From assembly GCA_944390795.1 (NCBI GenBank), contig CALXRI010000001.1, positions 1-64,000 of the forward strand: a DNA stretch of 64,000 nucleotides, in the 5' to 3' direction. Every line of letters starts with the position of its first letter. Within the stretch, counting starts at the first letter, position 1. The notes below the pieces were generated by a model. The model made no database searches, had not been told where the DNA came from, and was given only the letters and a program-made list of their open reading frames with translations. Of the stretch, positions 45,585 through 53,913 are shown piece after piece. The translations under genes were made by a program, and so were the position numbers. Origin of the DNA: an uncultured Victivallales bacterium (GTDB lineage Bacteria; Verrucomicrobiota; Lentisphaeria; Victivallales; UBA1829).

Positions 45585-47993
45585 TCAGCGCAGTTCGACG
45601 CCGAGGCCGGAAACCAGTTTCGCGCGCAGTTTTTCATGCGCCTCGTTGACCTCCTGGTCGGTCAGCGTCCGCTCGTCGGAACGGAACGTGAGCGTGTAGG
45701 CCATGCTCCTCGTTCCCTCTTTCAGCGGCGCGCCCTTGAAGAGGTCGAAGATTTCGACGCTGACCAGATTCGGCACCCGGGCGTTCCGGATGAAGTCGAT
45801 CACGGTGCTGTTCTCCATCTCCGCGGGAGCGAGAAAGGCGACGTCGCGCGTCACCGGGGGGAACTGGGAGAGCGGGACGTAGAGACCGGATTTCTCCTTC
45901 GCGTTCAGCAGCTGATCCACCTGGAGCACCGCGCCGTAGAGATCGTGCTGAAGACGCATGCCATGAGTCATCTTGTCGTTCAGCTTGCCGAGCACGCCGG
46001 CAGCCTTGCCGTCGATCATGAGCTGTGCGCAGACGCCGTCCGTGAAGCGCGGATCCTTCGCCGCGACAAATTTATAATCCGCCGTCCGGCGCGTTTCCAG
46101 AACGGACTCCAGCACTCCCTTTATGTCGTAGAAGTCATACATGACGGCGCGTTCCGCCGAGTAGCGTTCGGGGTGCGCCCGTCCGGTCATGAGGATGGCG
46201 AGCTCGTCGCGCTCTTCCGGATATTTCGCAGGGTTCTTGCAGAAGACGCGTCCGATTTCGAAAAGCGCCAGATCACTGTTCTTGCGCGAGACATTCCGCT
46301 TGACCGTCGCCAGCATCCCCGGCAGCAGGGAGGGACGCAGGATCGCGAGATCCAGACTGATCGGATTGTTGACGGCGAGCAGGTCGTCCTTTTCAAAGAT
46401 CAGGTCGCCGAGCGCCGCCTTTTCATCAATCAGGCTGGTGTTCACGCATTCGTAAAGTCCCGCGGAAACGAACTGATTGCGGAGACGCTCCAGCGCGGCA
46501 TAGGCGTCGGTGCGGAACGAAGCGGTCCGCTTGGCATTGACCGGAATGCGCGGCAGTTTGTCCAGGCCGTGAATGCGGGCGACCTCCTCGGCGAGATCGG
46601 CGGTCTCGCGGATGTCCGCGCGGAACGAAGGAATCGTGACAAGACAGGTGTCGTCCGTGATGTCGGAAACGCCGAGCCCGAGCGCACGGAAAATCTCCAC
46701 CATGCGCATGTTCGGAACCTCCATCCCCAGAAGACTCGTGATTTTCGAGAAATGGCAGAGAATGCGCGGATGCTCCTCCTTGAGTGTCGCAACCTTCACC
46801 AGCGGGCTGACCAGTTTTCCGCCCGCCAGTTCCAGAATCAGCGATACGGCCCTGGCGCTGGCATTCTCCAGCATGTCGCGGTCCACGCCGCGCTCGAAGC
46901 GGTAGGAGGAATCGCTCGAAAGCCCGAGCTTGCGCGAGGTCATGCGGATGCTCGTCGGATTGAAATAGGCGCTCTCGATCAGGACCTCGGTCGTGTCCGG
47001 AAGCACGCCGCTGTATTCGCCGCCCATGACGCCGGCGATTGCGACCGGCTTTTTCGCGTCGGCAATCACCAGCATGCTGCTGTCAAGCTCATATTCCTTT
47101 CCGTCAAGCGCAACGATCCTCTCCTTGTCCGCTGCACGGCGGACAACGATTTTCTTCCCCTCCAGAAAACGCGTGTCGAATGCGTGAAGCGGTTCGCCGA
47201 GCTCCATCATGACGAAGTTGGTGATGTCGACGATATTGTTGATCGCCCGGATGCCGACGGCTTCCAGACGGTCCTTGAGCCACTGCGGGCTCTCCCTGAC
47301 CGTGACTCCCCGGACGACGCGCGCCGTGTATTCCGGGCAGAGATCCTGCGCTTCGACCGTGACAAGATTGCTCCAGTCTTCGAATCCCTCCGGAGAGGGC
47401 AGACTCATGTGCGGGAAGGAACGCCTTCCGCCGCAGAGCGCCGCAATGTCGCGCGCGACGCCCCAGTGGGAAAGCCAGTCCGGACGGTTCGGTGTGATCT
47501 CCACCGTATAGACGGTGTCCTTCTCGATCAGGTCGTTGAGCGGCGTTCCGGGAACATAGTCCGCGGGCAGAATCATCAGTCCGCCGTGCTCATCGCTGAT
47601 TCCGAGTTCGCGTTCGCTGCACATCATGCCGAAGGATTCGACGCCGCGCAGTCTGCATTTGTTGATCACGAAGTCCTTTCCCCCCTCCGGATCGGGGAAA
47701 ACGGTGCCGATGGTCGCCAGCGGCACCACATTGCCCGCATCGCAGTTCGGAGCGCCGCAGACGATCTGAAGGATGTTCCCGCCGCCCGCATCGACCTGGC
47801 AGACGGACAGATGGTCGGAATTCGGGTGTCTTTCGCGGCTGACGATTTTCGCGACAACTACGCCCGCGGGAATCATGCCGCGGGTTGTGATCTCTTCCAC
47901 TTCAAGTCCGGTCATCGTCAGCGTGTTCGCCAGTTCCTCGGGCGTGGACTTCAGTTCGATATAATTTTTCAGCCAGTTCAGTGATACTTTCAT
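45585..47993 (-). CDS. pheT: Phenylalanyl-tRNA synthetase beta subunit
   Basis: The 802-residue subunit of the (alpha-beta)2 enzyme, with the EMAP-like tRNA-binding domain (about 40-150), the editing B3/B4 region and the C-terminal anticodon-binding fold (about 705-800, ending LVSGLGVELR). Full length; all expected segments, such as SHWGVARDIAAL and FERGVDRDM, are present. AAGGAG lies before the ATG. It starts 16 bp after pheS and the pair is translated from one message. Confidence 0.96.
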   Translation of the reverse strand: MKVSLNWLKNYIELKSTPEELANTLTMTGLEVEEITTRGMIPAGVVVAKIVSRERHPNSDHLSVCQVDAGGGNILQIVCGAPNCDAGNVVPLATIGTVFPDPEGGKDFVINKCRLRGVESFGMMCSERELGISDEHGGLMILPADYVPGTPLNDLIEKDTVYTVEITPNRPDWLSHWGVARDIAALCGGRRSFPHMSLPSPEGFEDWSNLVTVEAQDLCPEYTARVVRGVTVRESPQWLKDRLEAVGIRAINNIVDITNFVMMELGEPLHAFDTRFLEGKKIVVRRAADKERIVALDGKEYELDSSMLVIADAKKPVAIAGVMGGEYSGVLPDTTEVLIESAYFNPTSIRMTSRKLGLSSDSSYRFERGVDRDMLENASARAVSLILELAGGKLVSPLVKVATLKEEHPRILCHFSKITSLLGMEVPNMRMVEIFRALGLGVSDITDDTCLVTIPSFRADIRETADLAEEVARIHGLDKLPRIPVNAKRTASFRTDAYAALERLRNQFVSAGLYECVNTSLIDEKAALGDLIFEKDDLLAVNNPISLDLAILRPSLLPGMLATVKRNVSRKNSDLALFEIGRVFCKNPAKYPEERDELAILMTGRAHPERYSAERAVMYDFYDIKGVLESVLETRRTADYKFVAAKDPRFTDGVCAQLMIDGKAAGVLGKLNDKMTHGMRLQHDLYGAVLQVDQLLNAKEKSGLYVPLSQFPPVTRDVAFLAPAEMENSTVIDFIRNARVPNLVSVEIFDLFKGAPLKEGTRSMAYTLTFRSDERTLTDQEVNEAHEKLRAKLVSGLGVELR

Positions 47994-48009
47994 CTGGAAT
48001 CGCTCCTTC

Positions 48010-49029
48010 TTAGAACTGTTTGAGGAAACGCAGATCGTTCTCGGAGAAGAGTCTCAGATCGCCGATCCTGTGTTTGAGCATTGTCAGGCGTTCAATTCCC
48101 ATGCCGAACGCGAATCCCTGCCATTTTTCGGGATTGATCCCGACGTTGCGCAGCACATTCGGATTCACCATGCCGCAGCCGAGAATCTCCAGCCAGCCGG
48201 AATTCTTGCAGACGCGGCAGCCCTTCCCCCCGCACATGACGCAGGAGAAATCGCACTCGACACTGGGCTCCGTGAACGGGAAGAAATGCGGGCGCATCCG
48301 GATGGCGACCGAATCGCCGAAAAATTCCGTCGCAAAGGCCTCCAGCGTGCTCTTGAGGTCGGCAAGGGATACGTCATGGTCGATGTAAAGTCCCTCAATC
48401 TGGTGGAAGTGCACGCCGTGCGTGGCGTCCGGGGTGTCGCGCCGGAAGCACCGTCCCGGCGAAACAATCCGGATCGGCGGCTTCTGGGCAAGCATTGTGC
48501 GGATCTGCACGGTGGAGGTCTGTGTCCGGAGCAGTCTCCCGTCGTCGAAGTAGAAAGTGTCCTTCGGATCGCGCGACGGATGGTCGACCGGAGCGTTCAG
48601 CGCATCGAAGCAGTTCTTCACCGTCTCGATTTCAGGACCTTCCGCAACGACAAACCCCATTCTGCGGAAAATCGCGCAGCACTCGTCTATGGTCTGGCTG
48701 ACCGGATGTTTGCGCCCGATCGGCCATCTGCGTCCGGGGAGCGTCACGTCAATGGCCTCGGCGGAAACTTTAGATGAGCCGAGGCGTTCGCGCGCCGCCT
48801 CAATCATTCCCTGAACAGTGTTCTTCGCTTCGTTGAAGGCCTTTCCCGCGGTCGGCTTGTCCTCTTTCGCGATTTTGCCCATCATCGGAGCGAGCGCAGT
48901 AAGGGCGCCGTTCCGTCCGGTCAGTTTGTTTTTGGCGTTTTCGACGTCCGCGGCAGTTTTCGCATCGGCGAGAAGCGTTTTCGCCTCGGCTGTGACGGCG
49001 TCGAGTTTTGCAAGCAGTTCATTGAGCAT
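48010..49029 (-). CDS. pheS: Phenylalanyl-tRNA synthetase alpha subunit
   Basis: Catalytic class II subunit of 339 residues, with an N-terminal coiled-coil arm (about 1-85) and the class II motifs: motif 2 around RRDTPDATHGVHFHQIEG and motif 3 in GFAFGMGIERLTML. Start 49029 has AGGAAAGAG upstream; the longer frame to 49092 would start inside the leader hairpin. An intrinsic terminator stands 22 bp before the ATG, so pheST is probably controlled by read-through. Confidence 0.95.
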   Translation of the reverse strand: MLNELLAKLDAVTAEAKTLLADAKTAADVENAKNKLTGRNGALTALAPMMGKIAKEDKPTAGKAFNEAKNTVQGMIEAARERLGSSKVSAEAIDVTLPGRRWPIGRKHPVSQTIDECCAIFRRMGFVVAEGPEIETVKNCFDALNAPVDHPSRDPKDTFYFDDGRLLRTQTSTVQIRTMLAQKPPIRIVSPGRCFRRDTPDATHGVHFHQIEGLYIDHDVSLADLKSTLEAFATEFFGDSVAIRMRPHFFPFTEPSVECDFSCVMCGGKGCRVCKNSGWLEILGCGMVNPNVLRNVGINPEKWQGFAFGMGIERLTMLKHRIGDLRLFSENDLRFLKQF

Positions 49030-49050
49030 GGTCGTGTCTCTTTCCTGTGT

Positions 49051-49093
49051 AAAATAAAAAATGCGGGCCCACCGTCTGCCGGCAGCCCGCATT
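49051..49093 (-). terminator. Terminator/attenuator in the pheS leader
   Basis: Minus-strand stem AATGCGGGC/GCCCGCATT (9 bp, perfect) with an inner palindrome CTGCCGGCAG, followed by a U-rich ATTTTTTATTTT. It lies between the rplT stop (49119) and the pheS start. No promoter fits in the 21 bp after it, so RNA polymerase must read through. Confidence 0.85.
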
Positions 49094-49118
49094 GATTAGA
49101 ATACTTTTTGAAATATGG

Positions 49119-49469
49119 TCAGCAGGCGGCCTTGGCTTTTTCGACCAGGGCTTTAAACGCTTCCATATCATTGACCGCGAGATCGGCGATCACTTTTCTG
49201 TTGATGTTGATATTTGCTTTCTTGAGACCGTTCATCAGCTTGCTGTAGGTGAAATCCATCATTCTGCAGGCGGCGTTGATGCGGACGGTCCAGAGTCTTC
49301 TGTACTGGCGCTTCTTCTGCTTCCTGCCGACATAAGCATGAGCATCGGCCTTGTCAATCGCGTCATATACGGTGCGGATTCTCTTGCTGCTCGCACCGTA
49401 AAAACCTTTGGCTCTTTCAATTGCGCGTCTGCGGCGCTTTCTGGAAGGAACTGCGGCTGTAACTCTCAT
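49119..49469 (-). CDS. rplT: 50S ribosomal protein L20
   Basis: The 116-residue protein has the basic N-terminal extension with SRKRRRRAIERAKGFYG and the globular domain with GLKKANININRKVIADLAVND, diagnostic for L20. L20 binds 23S rRNA early in assembly and, in many bacteria, its own mRNA. Position in infC-rpmI-rplT is canonical. It starts 32 bp after rpmI. Confidence 0.97.
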   Translation of the reverse strand: MRVTAAVPSRKRRRRAIERAKGFYGASSKRIRTVYDAIDKADAHAYVGRKQKKRQYRRLWTVRINAACRMMDFTYSKLMNGLKKANININRKVIADLAVNDMEAFKALVEKAKAAC

Positions 49470-49501
49470 TTCAACTTGTCTCCGGTGTTAAGGGGTTTGC
49501 G

Positions 49502-49699
49502 TCAGCCGTAAGGCAGAGCCTTGGCGATGCGTTTCATTTCGCTGGCCTGAAGAATGCCGTCTCTTCTCAGATGACGTTTTCTCTTGCCGCCCTTACCGGT
49601 CATCAGGTGTCTGCGTCCGGCCTTGTAGTACTTGAACTTGCCGGTTCCCGTGCGTTTCACGCGCTTGGAAATGCACTTCCTCGTCTTCATCTTAGGCAT
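49502..49699 (-). CDS. rpmI: 50S ribosomal protein L35
   Basis: A 65-residue, strongly basic protein beginning MPKMKTRKCISKRVKRTG, with HLMTGKGGKRKRHLRR in the middle, the L35 signature. AAGAAGGAG precedes the ATG. Between infC and rplT as in most bacteria. Confidence 0.96.
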   Translation of the reverse strand: MPKMKTRKCISKRVKRTGTGKFKYYKAGRRHLMTGKGGKRKRHLRRDGILQASEMKRIAKALPYG

Positions 49700-49764
49700 C
49701 GTTTTTCTCCTTCTTGCTTGATAGAGTTTTCTCTTCTGAGACGGCAGATGCCGCTCGGCCTGTC

Positions 49765-50280
49765 TCAGTGGCCCTTCGGATTGAAGGACATGTTGATATT
49801 CTTACCCAGAAGCTTCGGCGCGCCTTCGACGACGCCCGCGTCTTTCAGGTCTTCGGCGATTCTGTTCGCGAGATCGAAACCGATCTCAGGATGCGCCATT
49901 TCCCTGCCCTTGAAGGTGATCGTGACTTTCAGCTTGCAGCCGTCGCCAAGGAATTCCAAACCCTGGTCGATCTTGTGCCCGTAGTCGTGATCCGCGATAT
50001 TCAGGCGGAACTTGATCTCCTTGACCTTCTGGGCCTGCTGATTGCGTTTCTGATCCTTGAGCTTCTTCTTCTGCTCGTAGCAGAGCTTTCCGAAGTTCAT
50101 GATCCGGCATACGGGCGGATCGCTGGCCTCCGCGACCAGAACAAGATCCAGACCGGCATCCTTCGCCGCCTGACACGCCGGAATGAGTTTCATCAGACCG
50201 AGTTGCTCCCCCTTCGGGCCGATGACCAGCAGATTTTTGTCCGCATACGCCCGACTATCCGTTTTCAGCAGCTTACTAAT
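49765..50280 (-). CDS. infC: Translation initiation factor IF-3 with an AUU start codon
   Basis: IF-3 proofreads start codons and keeps ribosomal subunits apart. The frame gives a full 171-residue IF-3 (N domain with VIGPKGEQLGLM, linker with DPPVCRIMNFGK, C domain ending NMSFNPKGH) only if it starts at ATT at 50280, with GGAGG 8 nt upstream; TAA lies six codons before in the same frame. AUU is the known autoregulatory start of infC in E. coli. Starting at the first in-frame ATG (50193) would delete 29 conserved N-domain residues. An out-of-frame ATG just before the ATT makes a six-codon frame. Confidence 0.9.
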   Translation of the reverse strand: MSKLLKTDSRAYADKNLLVIGPKGEQLGLMKLIPACQAAKDAGLDLVLVAEASDPPVCRIMNFGKLCYEQKKKLKDQKRNQQAQKVKEIKFRLNIADHDYGHKIDQGLEFLGDGCKLKVTITFKGREMAHPEIGFDLANRIAEDLKDAGVVEGAPKLLGKNINMSFNPKGH

Positions 50281-50346
50281 GGCATGACCCTCCAGTTAGA
50301 GTTCTTTATTCCAGAAAATGGCTCACAAACCTTTAAAATAGCACGC

Positions 50347-52077
50347 TTACAGTTTGTTTTCAACGTCGTTCCGCAATTTTTTTACAAAAGTTGCAAGATC
50401 CATCGCACCGAGCTGATCCTCGCGCCGCGACCGGATGGAGAAGGTGTTCTCCTGCATCTCACGGTCGCCGACAACCGCCATGAACGGCACGCGCATGTTC
50501 CGGGCGTCCTTGATTTTCGCGCCCATGCTCTCCTTGCGGGTGTCGCACTCGACGCGGAATCCGGCCTTTTTCAGTTCCTTCGCGGCGTTCAGACAGTATT
50601 CATGCTGCCGTTCCGTGATCGGAATCAACCGCACCTGCTCCGGCGCGAGCCATGCGGGGAAGGCTCCGGCGTAATGTTCGATCAGGATGCCGAAGAAGCG
50701 TTCAAGCGATCCGAAGAGCGCCCGGTGCACCATGTACGGCTGATGGCGCTGTCCGTCCTCGCCGATATAGTGAATCTGGAAGCGTTCCGGAAGATTGAAG
50801 TCGAACTGAATGGTGGAGGTCTGCCATTCGCGCCCGATGGCGTCCTTCACCTTGAGATCGATCTTGGGACCGTAGAACGCGCCGCCGCCCTCGTCCACCT
50901 CGTAGGCGAGTCCGCTCTTCTCAATGGCGTTGACCAGCGACTTCTGCGCCTGCTCCCAGCGGGCGGGATCGCCGACCGCCTTTTCCGGACGGGTCGAGAG
51001 ATACGCCTTGATCTCCTTGAACTGGAAGGTTTTCCATATGTGGAGGCAGAAGCGGAGCACCTCCTCGATTTCGGATTCGATCTGCTCCGGCGTGCAGATG
51101 ATGTGCGCATCGTCCTGCGTGAATCCCCGCACGCGCATCAGTCCGTGGAGCACGCCGCTCTTTTCGTAGCGGTAGACGGTTCCGAGCTCCGCCCAGCGGC
51201 AGGGAAGCTCGCGGTAGGAGCGGACGCGCGACTTGTAGATTTCAATATGGAACGGGCAGTTCATCGGCTTCACGAAATAGTCGACGTCGTCGATGTCCAT
51301 CGGCGAATACATGCTGTCCTTGTAGAAGCCGAGGTGTCCGCTGGTCTCCCAGAGGTTGGCGCGCCCGATGTGCGGCGTATACAGAAGATCATAGCCGTTG
51401 GCCATGTGCTCGCCGCGCCAGAAAGTCTCGATGATGTTGCGGATCAGCGCGCCGCGCGGATGCCAGAGGACAAGGCCGGGGCCGACGGTTTCGGAAACGC
51501 TGAAGAGATCCAGCTCCTTTCCGATTTTCCGGTGGTCGCGCTTCTTCGCCTCCTCGATTTTCCGCAGATGCTCCCGGAGCTCCTTCGGATCGGCGAAGGC
51601 GGTTCCGTAAATGCGCGTCAGCATCGGATTGGATTCCTTGCCGCGGTAATAGGAACCCGCAATGCCGGTCAGTTTAAACGCGCCGATGTCGCCGGTGCTG
51701 TCCACGTGCGGGCCGCGGCAGAGATCGACGAAATCACCGAGCTGGTAGAAAGAGATCGCTTCGCCTTCGGGAATGTCCGCAAGGCGTTCGAGCTTGAAGT
51801 TCTGCTTTTTCTCCGTCAGGAGCGCGACGGCTTCCGCACGGGAGCGTTCAAAACGGATGAACGGCAGTTTCCTTGCCGCGAGTTCGGTCATTTTCTCTTC
51901 GATTTTCACAAGATCATCAGGCGTCAGCTTGCATGTTCCGAAATCGAAATCATAGTAAAAACCGTCTTCCGTGCTCGGCCCGATATCAAACTTGACGTCG
52001 GGATACAGTTCCAGGACCGCCGCCGCCATCAGGTGCGACGCGCTGTGCCTTATGGTTTCAAGAGGAAACTTAGCCAT
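50347..52077 (-). CDS. thrS: Threonyl-tRNA synthetase lacking the TGS domain
   Basis: A 576-residue class II synthetase. It has the editing domain with the zinc-type HSASHL near residue 11, the catalytic core with motif 2 and the zinc-binding Cys in PMNCPFH (near 270), and the anticodon-binding domain at the C-terminus. The N-terminal TGS domain (about 60 residues) of the usual 640-residue enzyme is missing: the chain opens directly at MAKFPLETIRHSASHL, with a ribosome site AAGGAATAGGG before it. First gene of thrS-infC-rpmI-rplT. Confidence 0.95.
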   Translation of the reverse strand: MAKFPLETIRHSASHLMAAAVLELYPDVKFDIGPSTEDGFYYDFDFGTCKLTPDDLVKIEEKMTELAARKLPFIRFERSRAEAVALLTEKKQNFKLERLADIPEGEAISFYQLGDFVDLCRGPHVDSTGDIGAFKLTGIAGSYYRGKESNPMLTRIYGTAFADPKELREHLRKIEEAKKRDHRKIGKELDLFSVSETVGPGLVLWHPRGALIRNIIETFWRGEHMANGYDLLYTPHIGRANLWETSGHLGFYKDSMYSPMDIDDVDYFVKPMNCPFHIEIYKSRVRSYRELPCRWAELGTVYRYEKSGVLHGLMRVRGFTQDDAHIICTPEQIESEIEEVLRFCLHIWKTFQFKEIKAYLSTRPEKAVGDPARWEQAQKSLVNAIEKSGLAYEVDEGGGAFYGPKIDLKVKDAIGREWQTSTIQFDFNLPERFQIHYIGEDGQRHQPYMVHRALFGSLERFFGILIEHYAGAFPAWLAPEQVRLIPITERQHEYCLNAAKELKKAGFRVECDTRKESMGAKIKDARNMRVPFMAVVGDREMQENTFSIRSRREDQLGAMDLATFVKKLRNDVENKL

Positions 52078-52118
52078 TTTACCCTATTCCTTGTTAAAAA
52101 TAATGAAATCCGGCTTTT

Positions 52119-52146
52119 AATGTACATCCGTTCCGCGAAGTATCAA
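52119..52146 (-). promoter_or_regulatory. Promoter of the thrS operon
   Basis: Minus-strand -35 TTGATA (52141-52146), 16-bp spacer and -10 TACATT (52119-52124) in a GGATGTACATT context, 42 bp before thrS. Confidence 0.65.
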
Positions 52147-52272
52147 GCGCAAAAGCGGATTTTTACGCGCTTTATGACTCCCTGGCATTTTCCCCCGCCG
52201 GACATCCCGGCATTTGATCCGGAGACAAAGGGGGCAGAAGACCGCCGGAAAGAGAGTGCAGAGCGAAAGGTC

Positions 52273-52301
52273 TTGACACCTGCCGGAAAACGGTGTAGAG
52301 T
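52273..52301 (+). promoter_or_regulatory. Promoter of the flavin oxidoreductase gene
   Basis: -35 TTGACA (52273-52278), 17-bp spacer and -10 TAGAGT (52296-52301), 35 bp before the start codon. Confidence 0.8.
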
Positions 52302-52336
52302 ATTCCGGTCGGATTCAACAGAGAGGAGCGTCAGCC

Positions 52337-53428
52337 ATGGAGAATAAACTGTTCACACCGGTCCGCATCGGCGGGCTTTCCATCCGCAACCGTTTCGTCC
52401 GTTCCGCGACCCATGAGGGACTCGCGGATGAAAACGGGTTTTACACGGAAAGACTTTCCGGTGTTCTGACTCTGCTTGCCGAACATGAAGTCGGGCTGAT
52501 CATTTCCGGGCACGCCTTTGTGTCTCCGGAGGGACGCGCCTCGGCTCTTCAGGCCTCCGCCGCGACGGACGACGCGATTCCAGGCTGGCGCGAAACGGTC
52601 GAACGCGTCCATGCGCGCGGAGCGAAGATCGCACTCCAGCTCGCGCATGCGGGCGGCAATACCGCAGTTCCGGGCGCGGCGGGGCCTTCCGCATTTGCGC
52701 AGGCGCCGGGGAAAAAGGAATGCCGCGCGTTGACTCCGGACGAAATCCGCAATCTGAAAACCGCGTTCGCCGCAGCCGCATGCCGCGCAAGACGCGCCGG
52801 GTTCGACGCCGTCCAGATTCATGCCGCGCACGGCTATCTTCTGAGCCAGTTCCTTTCTCCGTATTACAACCGCCGCACGGACGATTACGGGGGAACGCTC
52901 TCCGGCCGGGCACGCATGGTCTATGAAGTGTATGACGCGGTCCGGAACGCGGTCGGTGAAGACTATCCCGTCCTGATCAAGATCAACTCGGAGGACTTTG
53001 TCCCGGATGGATTCTCGCAGGAAGAGTGCAGGGAAGTCTGCCGGGAACTGGAAAGGCGCGGACTGAACGGAGTCGAGCTTTCCGGGGGAATTCCCCCGGC
53101 CGGGGCCGCGCTGTCTCCGGTCCGGGTGCAGGACACCGCGGACGGGGACAAGGTCTATTACGAAGACGCAGCGCGGCAACTGAAAGCCGTTCTGCGGATC
53201 CCCGTGGTTCTGGTCGGCGGCGTACGCCATCCGGCCAAGGCGCTTTCCCTGATCGAATCCGGAACGTGCGACATGATCTCGCTCTCGCGTCCGCTGATCC
53301 GCGAACCGGGACTTCTCAGCCGCTGGCTTGCAGGCGACGGAACACGCGCGGCATGCGTCTCATGCAACGCCTGTTTCCGGCCGATTGTGACGGGCCGCGG
53401 ATTCTCCTGTCCCCGGGAGCGGAAATGA
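52337..53428 (+). CDS. NADH:flavin oxidoreductase (Old Yellow Enzyme family)
   Basis: A 363-residue FMN TIM-barrel protein. Family motifs: RNRFVRSATHEG near residue 18, ALQLAHAGG near 98, and HAAHGYLLSQFLSPYYNRR near 156 (catalytic His pair). A short C-terminal Cys cluster (CVSCNAC and one more Cys) suggests a remnant or functional iron-sulphur site, as in 2,4-dienoyl-CoA reductase-like members, but the NAD(P)-binding domain of those is absent. Probable role: reduction of alpha,beta-unsaturated compounds. It is convergent with the GH2 gene and transcribed towards the tandem repeats. Confidence 0.9.
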   Translation: MENKLFTPVRIGGLSIRNRFVRSATHEGLADENGFYTERLSGVLTLLAEHEVGLIISGHAFVSPEGRASALQASAATDDAIPGWRETVERVHARGAKIALQLAHAGGNTAVPGAAGPSAFAQAPGKKECRALTPDEIRNLKTAFAAAACRARRAGFDAVQIHAAHGYLLSQFLSPYYNRRTDDYGGTLSGRARMVYEVYDAVRNAVGEDYPVLIKINSEDFVPDGFSQEECREVCRELERRGLNGVELSGGIPPAGAALSPVRVQDTADGDKVYYEDAARQLKAVLRIPVVLVGGVRHPAKALSLIESGTCDMISLSRPLIREPGLLSRWLAGDGTRAACVSCNACFRPIVTGRGFSCPRERK

Positions 53429-53462
53429 TCCGCTCCGGTGCGAAGCACATGGGGGATCATCG

Positions 53463-53882
53463 GGAATTTCGCCTCCGGCGGCCGGCTTGCGCAGCTGGAA
53501 CGCGGCAGGACTGGAAGTCCTGCACGAAGCTGTTTTTGGCGATGCGGAGCATCGCACCGTTAACCTGATTTTTTTGAATAAATTACCGCGATGCAAGCAT
53601 GCGCGGTATTAGGAATTTCGCCTCCGGCGGCCGGCTTGCGCAGCTGGAACGCGGCAGGACTGAGAGTCCTGCACGAAGCTGTTTTTGGCGATGCGGAGCA
53701 TCGCACCGTTAACCTGATTTTTTTGAATAAATTACCGCGATGCAAGCATGCGCGGTATTAGGAATTTCGCCTCCGGCGGCCGGCTTGCGCAGCTGGACCG
53801 CGGCAGGACTGAGAGTCCTGCGCGAAGCAATTTTTGGCGATGCAGAGCATCGCGGTATTAACCTAAATTTTTTTGAATAAAT
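53463..53882. repeat. 149-bp tandem repeat (2.8 copies) with nested hairpins
   Basis: Units start at 53463, 53612 and 53761. In the middle unit three hairpins are visible: GCAGGACT/AGTCCTGC (53654-53672), GCGATGC/GCATCGC (53688-53704) and TACCGCG-ATGC/GCAT-CGCGGTA (53733-53757). Copies differ by few bases; within the first two hairpins all changes fall in the 3-nt loops. The array fills the space between two convergent genes. The unit length is not a multiple of 3, so it does not code. The third copy lacks the last hairpin. Confidence 0.9.
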
Positions 53883-53913
53883 CCCCCCGGGGCAATCAGC
53901 GCTCCCGCAGGGA

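Noticed and set aside
45567-47984. 805-codon open frame opposite pheT
   Set aside because: Antisense shadow of the pheT gene, no recognisable motifs.
49030-49118. T-box riboswitch in front of pheS
   Set aside because: The leader is under 100 bp and shows no T-box or specifier-loop sequence; only the terminator hairpin is present.
49714-52347. 877-codon open frame opposite infC-thrS
   Set aside because: It lies antisense to clearly conserved genes and reads as a complement of their codon bias.
53560-53745. Near-identical 61-78-codon frames in the tandem repeats
   Set aside because: The 149-bp unit is not divisible by three and the sequence is dominated by hairpins, so the frames are a by-product.
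53463-53882. CRISPR array
   Set aside because: Units are 149 bp and directly adjacent, without variable spacers, and no cas gene is present.
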